Below, one piece after another: positions 53,375-61,800 of a stretch of 64,000 nt of DNA. Position 1 is the stretch's first letter, and each line of letters starts with the position of its first letter. A program made the translations under genes and the position numbers. The stretch is taken from positions 9,361,501 through 9,425,500 of the forward strand of contig NC_092669.1 of NCBI RefSeq assembly GCF_032118995.1. The letters are read 5' to 3'. Under the pieces are notes generated by a model. That model saw only the letters and a program-made list of their open reading frames with translations, made no database searches and was not told the origin of the DNA. This stretch comes from Asterias amurensis. Lineage: Eukaryota; Echinodermata; Asteroidea; Forcipulatida; Asteriidae.

Positions 53375-53903
53375 ATAGGTTTTCTCGGTCAAATTCAGAA
53401 AATGAGCAGCCAATTTCTTTTTCATGCGTTCGAGTTAAAGCTGTTTTGCCTCTCCAGTTGTTACTGCGTTTCAAATTCAGAATTCTGCCATTCAATTTCG
53501 TTTGAGTAGATTTAAATTCCTTTAGCACTCTGTTCAATTTAGCGTATCGCCATTCTTTTTCGTGGCACACGCGCCTCAAGAAGCGTCTGCGAATTTGAAT
53601 GATGCTCTGATGAATTGTTAAATTAAATGATTATTTTGCTAAATCGAATGACGCAACATTACATTTGACTATAATTATAAAACGAAGTCGAATGACCTTT
53701 TTCAGTAGTATTCGATTTCGCGCGAAATAGAATAGCTTTGTGGTTAAATTGGCTGCTCATTCGCTGAAATTGACCTACACACAAATCGATATTTCGCCCA
53801 GTGCTCTATTGGTCTTCTTGTCTGCCATAGACGAGACACATTCCCTTTTGCCAAGTATAGGCTTTTATAATTAAACCATTTATATGCACAACCAGCACCA
53901 GCC

Positions 53904-54384
53904 TTAAAGTCACCTGGAAGTGGTATTTTGTCAAAATAAAGCTTTTGTCTCTAGTATATGTGTTTTGATGAGTGGAATGTGAATAAACAGTTAACTAAGG
54001 TTTTAAAAAATCAGTTCATATGTTATTTACAAATTTAAGAGTAGACCCCGACCCAAGAGGGCGCTGTTCGTGACGTCAATCGACTTTGCCTGTAATGCGT
54101 AGAGTAAACACAATTGCAAAGTACATGTACGGACCAAGTCGTGAGTTTGTACGTTTCAAAAAAAAAAATGTAATTTGCACGTGTGTTTACTATACGCATT
54201 GCAGGCAAAGTCTGCCTCGATTGACGTCACAAAAGGGGTAGGCGGAGTCAGCCCCCAAACAAATTTATATATTTTTTAAACATATAAATCGTGACAAACA
54301 ATTACTAAAAAAATTGTTTTATTGTTCGTAAGCATATACTCTTATGTTTGAAACAAAAACAATTCTATTTCCAGGTGACTTTAA
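53904..54384. mobile_element. MITE, family H, TTAA-bounded, with a paralogous empty site
   Basis: TTAA-AGTCACCTGGAA and TTCCAGGTGACT-TTAA end it. Inner arms TCAATCGACTTTGCCTGTAA / GCAGGCAAAGTCTGCCTCGA pair. The downstream duplicate of the flank (54796-54815) reads CAACAACC-TTAA-GGAACTTC without the element. Confidence 0.82.
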
Positions 54385-55105
54385 GGAACTTAGGCATCCC
54401 TAATTTACACACAATTTCTCATGTGGGGAATTTTCCAGGCGTGCAATTTTCAGGATATAAACGAAACTGTTTTATCTGTCACACTTTGAACTGTAAGTTC
54501 ATTGTGAAACAAAGTCTGGTACCTGCACAAATCCGAACCGGACGCCAAGGTACCTATAATTAGGTTGCCGAACATAGTGCGTATAACTATTTCAGCTGTC
54601 ACGACGTTTTGAAGTGTGGTCCCGAACTGTGAAAACTGGAGTGCTTAATTGATTAATTGTGTATATTTATTTAACAAATTAAATCACCGTGGCACTACTT
54701 TATTAACCACTCATGAATATATAGTGCACAGTCTATTTATGTAGGTTAAATGTCATGCTGTATTGACATAAACGAATCACTTTCCAAGATGGCAGCTAAT
54801 CCAGCAACAACCTTAAGGAACTTCAGCAACCCTAGTTTACACAATTTCTCACGTGGGGAATTTTCCAGGCGTGCAATTCTCAGGATAACGAAACTGTTTT
54901 ACTGTCACACTTTGAACTTTAAGTTTCTTGTGAGACAAAGCCCGGTAGTGCAAAAATCCGAACCGGACGCCAAGTCACCTATAATAATAATGTCGCACAT
55001 TGTGTGCGTATACTAACTATGTCAGCTGTCATGACGTTTTGTAGTGTGGTCCCGAACTGTGAAAACTGGAGTGTTCAATTGATTCTCTGTGTATCTTTAT
55101 TTTAC
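54375..55105. repeat. Direct duplication, two ~300-bp units 434 bp apart
   Basis: TTAAGGAACTT, CACGTGGGGAATTTTCCAGG, CAAATCCGAACCGGACGCCA and GTGTGGTCCCGAACTGTGAA occur in the same order at 54381-54672 and at 54809-55104. Neither unit has a convincing open frame. They could be an old repeat or a duplicated regulatory region upstream of the olfactomedin gene. Confidence 0.8.
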
Positions 55106-55399
55106 AACACTGGCATGTGTTTACCTCACCAAGTGTATATAGTAACGGAAATACTTTTAACACAGTTAAGTTATTGTCACATTCATAGATACCAATTTAA
55201 CACCCCAGATTTTCAGGGCGAAAGGGTGTGGTTTATATAAATAGCATTATGGAAAAGCTTCATTAAAGAATGAAAGCTAGCACAAAAAACCTTCCATCTG
55301 ACAACTCACATCTGTTATCCCCATGTAATTCCTTCATAACAGAGGGCTTTTTTGGATCATGCACAAACCCACGCCCCTGGCAGAATAACTTCTCATCTA

Positions 55400-55789
55400 T
55401 TAAAGGAACACTTTGCCTTGGATCGGTCGAGTTGGTCTTTGAAAAGCGTTTGTAACCGTTTGCTATAAGATGCACGTGGTTAGAAAGATGTTTAAAAGGT
55501 ATAATACAATCATCCACACACATTTGCCTCGAAATTGCGTGGTTTTCCTTTTACTTTGCGAACTAACACGGTCGGCCATTAATGGGAGTCAAAAATTTGA
55601 CTCCCATAAATGGCCGGCCGTGTTTGTCGACGAGGTAAAAAGAAAACCACGCAATTTGGAATGATACTTGTATGGATCATTATGTTCTACTTTTAAAATA
55701 TCTTTCTAACCATATGCATTCTATAACAAACTGTTACATATGCTTTTCAAATACCAACTCGACCGATCCAAGGCAACGTGTTCCTTTAA
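55400..55789. mobile_element. MITE, family A, copy 4, just upstream of the olfactomedin gene
   Basis: TTAA-AGGAACACTTTGCCTTGG to CCAAGGCAACGTGTTCCT-TTAA. It ends 97 bp before the start codon at 55887, in the presumed promoter or 5'UTR. Confidence 0.85.
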
Positions 55790-55886
55790 ATTTGTTGACC
55801 AAATAAATGAAAATGCATTTTCTCTTCCACACCAAGTGTCTTATTTTACTCTAGTAGTATTGGGGCAGCTGTTTTCTTAATCCAAG

Positions 55887-58800
55887 ATGGCGGTGATAAA
55901 CATGTTCTGGACTAAGAGTGTTCTGCTGATGGCTTTCCTGGCATGCCATCTTCACTTTGCGGACGCTCAGGTAATCATTTGTATGAATCCAATGGTATAG
56001 ACATAGACTGTTGTTTTGTTGGTTGGAAACTAAGACACTGCTCTAAAGACACAGCCCTGTTTAGTAAAACCATGGTAAAACAGTACTGCTCTAGAATTGC
56101 AAAAGTCGTGGGTTAAAATCCAACCCAAGTAATTAATATTTGCACTTTACATTTTCAACAGAACTATAAGTATATATGCAGTGTGGAATAATAACAAGGA
56201 GTAAACAATGAATGGGGAGACAGGGGCGGGGTCAAGGGAAGGGGCTGGTTTGACCACACGACCTGCTTATGATACATTACGCCTGAAAGACTACCACAAC
56301 GTCGAAACGTCAGGTAATAAAGCTATGATTGTGTTTGCATTTATACCACCACAGGTCCTTTTGGTTGGTAAGTTTGCAAAAGCTAATGTTGTTTATCTGA
56401 CAATGGATAACACTTCAATAAATCAGTTAATTCTTTCTATTTAGACGACATTGCCCACGGCTTCATCTGACGTGAATGACTTCCAACTGACCCAGGGTCA
56501 AGCCAAGGGCGGAACCTGCCAATGCTCGATCAAAACACCATTCCCCGTGGTTTGTACGGACTACCAAATAAATAACAACTCCGAGCAACTACGACAGATT
56601 CAACATGAGGTAAAGCTATAGACTTGATTTCAGGTCTTAGATCGCGGTTATTCTTCTGCATCCCAGCCACGAAAAAGGCCCCCACATTATTCGTTATCAC
56701 GCGTCCTAACTTGCGACACAAGAGGGCGCTGTTTGTAACGGCTATCAGACCGACTAAAAGCCACGATCAATTTAGAATATAATACTGGTCTTTGATTATA
56801 ATGGTATCGGGTGTAGCTGTATGTGAGATTGTAAATTTGGTTGGTTTGATTACGGGTTTCCGAGTGTACTCATTGTTAAAGGCAGTGGACACTATTGGTA
56901 ATTACTCAAAATAATTATTATCATAACAACTTTCTTGATTACGGGTAATGGGGAGAGGTTTATAGCATAAAACATTGTGTAAATTCCTTTCTTTCTAAAA
57001 TTGGTCGGAAGAATTCTAATCTGTGTACTTTTTGTAAAATGGTAGAAGAGACACTAGTCCACTTCTTTTGTAATTGTTAGGTGTCTCTGTATTTTTGGCG
57101 TCAGATAAAACACTGGTTGACTAATACACTGAACATTGACATTAATTGTGACAACACGACCAAGCTGTTTGGTGTCCTTAATAGAAAGTGGTCCGCTCTC
57201 AATTTAATTCTCATTCTTTGCCGTTTTCATATTTATCGGATGAAGATGAACGACAGAAAGCCCTCATTTGTTCTTATCAAAAAGGAAATAAATCATTATT
57301 TTGTAATGGAAAAATGATCTTTGTTAAGAATAACAACTTAGATAAGTTCACTACCAAATGGGAGCCTTTTGTATTGCTCTGTACCAACTAAATGCCTCGC
57401 ATAATCATCAAACTTCCTGTTTTTGCAATTTGCCATTTCTCTCTTAGTATCGTTCTATAAGTAGTTGGTTTTACCAGTAGTTTGTGTAGCTTTGTACATT
57501 GAAGAAACTTGAATAAATTTCCCCCTACAGGGAAAAAATAAATAAATAAACAAACAAATAAAACATTGTGAGAAACGCTCCCTCTGAAGTAATGTTGTTT
57601 TCGAGAAAGGAGTAATTTTCCACGAATTTTATTTCGAGACCTCAAGTTTAGAATTTGAGGTCTCGAAATCAACCATCTAAAAGCACACAACTTCGTGTGA
57701 CAAGGGTACTTTTTTCTTTCATAGTTATCTCGCAACTCCGACGACCAATCGAGCTCAAATTTTCACAGGTTTGTTATTTTATGCATATGTTGAGATACAC
57801 CAAGTGAGAAGACTGGTCTTTGACTATTATCAAAAATGTCCACTGCCTTTAAAGTGTAAGACAAAAATCAGTCTTTGTGCCCTCTCAGTGTACTCATATA
57901 GTGATAGTGTGTATGTAATAGAGCTTTCTCAGTTCACTTATAGACTTTTTAATTAGCTCTGCCCAGCTACAACTGGTCTTTAACAATTTCCAAACGTGTC
58001 CAGTACCTTTAAACAAAAAGTACCGAAGTTTGATCGGCTGCCAGCTTCTGCCAGACAGACAATCTTCCAAGAATGTGAAAAAATGGGACATTTAACCTTT
58101 AGTTTACCCTTTCAAAACCTGCCTCGTTGTGTTCAAAGTTCTGCATGGACAAGCCCCACAGTATCGTATGTAAACTTATCTCCACTAAGCACAGCAGCCG
58201 TGCCCTACGGTCTGCTGGATCTCACTTGCTGGTAGAGCCAAGGTCTTGAACAATTCGTTACGGTATGGTGGCCCTGAAGGGACATCGCATATCTCAAACG
58301 TGTGCGCATACGTATGCAATGTCGTGAAACAATTCGCAAATATGTGCGCACACGAATGCAATGTCGTGAAACAATTCGCGAATATGTGCGCACACGTATG
58401 CAATGTCGTGAAACAATTCGCAAATATGTGCGCACACGTATACAATGTCGTGAAACAATTCGCGAATATGTGCGCACACGTATGCAATGTCGTGAAACAA
58501 TTCGCGAATATGTGCGTCTGCGAATATTATTTGCGATGTCGTGAATTTTATTGCATACCATGTTGCATACCTTTGAATAAAATGTCTAATGATCTGGGGG
58601 GTTTCTTTCCAACAGTGAGATAAGCGGTAGTCATTGCAGCAGTAGTCTTTGTTGTGAGGCAAGCGAGGCGTGTGGTCGTCCTTGACCTGGTGCCAAGTTC
58701 CTGGATATACACATGCTTTACAGAGGGAGCCTGCTGTAGCGCCACAGTACTCCCTAGATCGGTAACAAATTATCCACAACTATGACATCATCCTAATGGT

Positions 58801-61800
58801 ATGCAACATGGTATGCAATAAAATTCACGACATTGCAAAACAAATCGCACTCGTGTGCGCACATATTCACGATTTGGTTCACGAAATTGCATACGTGTGC
58901 GCACATATTCACGACTTGGTCCACGAGATTGCATACGTGTGCGCACATATTCGCGATTTGTTTCACGAGATTGCATACGTGTGCGCACATATTTGCGATT
59001 TGTTTCACGACATTGCATACGTGTGCGCACATATTCGCGAATTGTTTCACGACATTGCATACGTGTGCGCACATATTCGCGAATTGTTTCACGATATTGT
59101 ATACGTGTGCGCATATGTTCGCGATTTGTTTCACGACATTGCATACGTGTGCGCACACGTTTGCGTTATGCGATGTCCCTTCGGGGCCACCATATTACGG
59201 AGACCGTGTTTTCGCCAAAGCTGCTTCTGAATAAGCTCCCTGTCTCACTTCGCATAACAAGTTCACTCAACAACTTCAAGTGGGAACTACAAATGACTTT
59301 CATTGGGTATAAATTAAATTATGTTTATTCTTGATTTTCTTTTGTATACTGATTTCATTTTGTGTAGTTGCTTTGATCGGGTTTCTGGAGAAGTGCGCGT
59401 TATAAATCCATATTATTATTATTAATAATAAAGATTGACTTTCAGAACAATCATTTCGGCGAATTTTTAAGAATTTAAGAAAAATCTACTGGAACAAAAT
59501 AAAAGTGAGAGATAGTCCAGGGATGACAGCCTTTTCAAGAGAATCGTTATTTGTTAAAAAGTCCCACACTAAGCTTTCGTAAAAGAAACCAACACTCCGT
59601 TTGTGGCAACTTTGTAATCAATGCTCTTTTTGTTTTTCTTAGATAAACAACTTGACACTTGATATTACTCAATTGTACGAGAAGGCAACCTTGCAATCAG
59701 AGCTCATCATTACCTTCCAGGACAACCTTGCCGAAGCTACTGAGAAATTCAACTTAATGGAGGGTGGGCAATTGCTGATCACCCGGGCTGAGATTGAGGG
59801 AGTACGCCAGAATGTTCGCGGCATGGCCTCTGCGCTGTACACATTACAACAGTGGCAAGGGATTCAGACAGATGACGAACAAGTGCAGAGAATTCGGGCC
59901 ATTATGACAGACGTAAATATCAAAGAGCAAAAAAGAAGTAGAAGATTGCACTTAAAAATAAAAAGGTTTAAACAAATTTTGTGAAGTTCAACACATTTCT
60001 AAAACCGGGTAGAACCAAGGTTCAGCAGGATACTGGATTTAAAACACAAGGTTCCGGTCCGGAATGGGACCATGGTTTCACTTTCGAACGGGTCATGCTG
60101 ACGGGTTGATAGGTCTCCCCCCCCCCGTACTAAATTCAGAGTCAACTGTCCCAGATCTAGGTTCAAGATGGAATTTTGGAGGTGCAACACTGGCCAGAAA
60201 ATCCACAAAATCCGAGATTTTGCTTCAAAATTACCCGATAAACGTGTCTGGTCCTCTTCGTACTCATCTCTAAGCTAATTCCGGAAAAATATTCAGATAC
60301 TCGGATATCAGTTTGTTATGATTTTATTATAGGTTGTATCGGCCATTATCAGCAACAGCTTTTTCATTTTTCGTTGAAACGAAATACAAATTAAGCATCA
60401 GTCTAAAAGCTCACTACCGGATCAGAATCAACCCGGATACTTGATCCTATGGGAATTGACCCATTACATCTTTAGAGTAATTACCAAAGGATATACCCTC
60501 CCTTTAAAATCAACAACTTTTGTTGTTGAAATTTTCCGATGAAAACTATAATAATATTTGTGTTGGTAATAGGGGTCTATAGAACGCTAGGTGGCAGCAG
60601 ACTTACTAGGTAAATATCCATTGTTTACGTAGTTCTGAGCACGCGCACATTACCGAGATCAATGGAATTTACCTGGTAAGTCTGCTGCCATGAAGCGTCC
60701 CAAAAGTCCCATATTGGGTGCGTTCGTTTGGCTTCCCTGGGTCGACCCCGGTGTGTGGCGTTTTCTTTTTCCAGGACGAACGTGTGCAGATGATTACCCA
60801 CGTTCGTCCTAGAAAAAAAAACCCACCACACACCGGGGTCGACCCAGGGAAGCGAAACGAACGCACCCATTGTTGCACTTTTCTATAGGTTTCATCCATC
60901 AGCACTGTTGTCGATGCTATGATGGAGTTTGAAAACAGCGACGACTTAGACGGCATGCAGCGTCGAATCACTGAGTTATCTGGTCAGCTAAGGACTTGCA
61001 ACGCGGGGCAGCAGACAGGTGGTGGTGCACAGTACTCCCCTCCTACCGTAGGAACAGCAACTGTGAGTCCAGGCACCAGACATGGCTCAGTCGGTGGTCA
61101 AGCACTGCCGGAAAGATGGCCAGAGATGGCAAAACAAAGTAAATAATTGACTACACATCATGTAATTTATATAAAACAAACAACTGATGACATTCGATGA
61201 GCGCTAACACTTCGGTGGAAGTTATCAAACGGAAAGCACTTTGCATCAAAGGCAGAACGGAAACAATCGTTCGGGCCTAATAACAACAACAACAACAACA
61301 ACAAAACAGACGAATGGTTTGTTTAAAAATACGCAGGTAAACTAAACTCAACGTTTCATGCTATGGCGCATTTTATGTGGATAGAAACTGACCAATATGT
61401 TTGATTGCCTGGGCCCAATTTCATAAAGCCTGTAAGCACACATATTTGCTTAGCATATAACTTCTTCCTTATATAAACAAGATTACCAACCAAATTTAAA
61501 TTCTTTTGCATATTGCTTGTTACTAGCATTCAGCTGTTGTTTGCTTATCCTGAAAATCACGTGGAAATTTGGTTGGTAATCCTATTTTTATGAGGCAGTG
61601 GACAATATTGGTAATTACTAAAAATAATTATTAGCATAAAACCTTTCTTGATAACGAGTAATGGGGAGAGGTTGATAATATAAAACATTGTGAGAAACGG
61701 CTCCCTCTGAAGTAATGTAATTTTCGAGAAAGAATTAATTTTATGCATATTATGTTGAGATATACTGTGAAGGTTAGCAAATGTTTGTGCTTACATACTT

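Noticed and set aside
58185-59334. Repetitive 14-residue frames (MQCRETIREYVRTR type) as a novel repeat protein
   Set aside because: The 42-bp unit is a multiple of three, so both strands stay open; the arms are part of a foldback element with defined ends.
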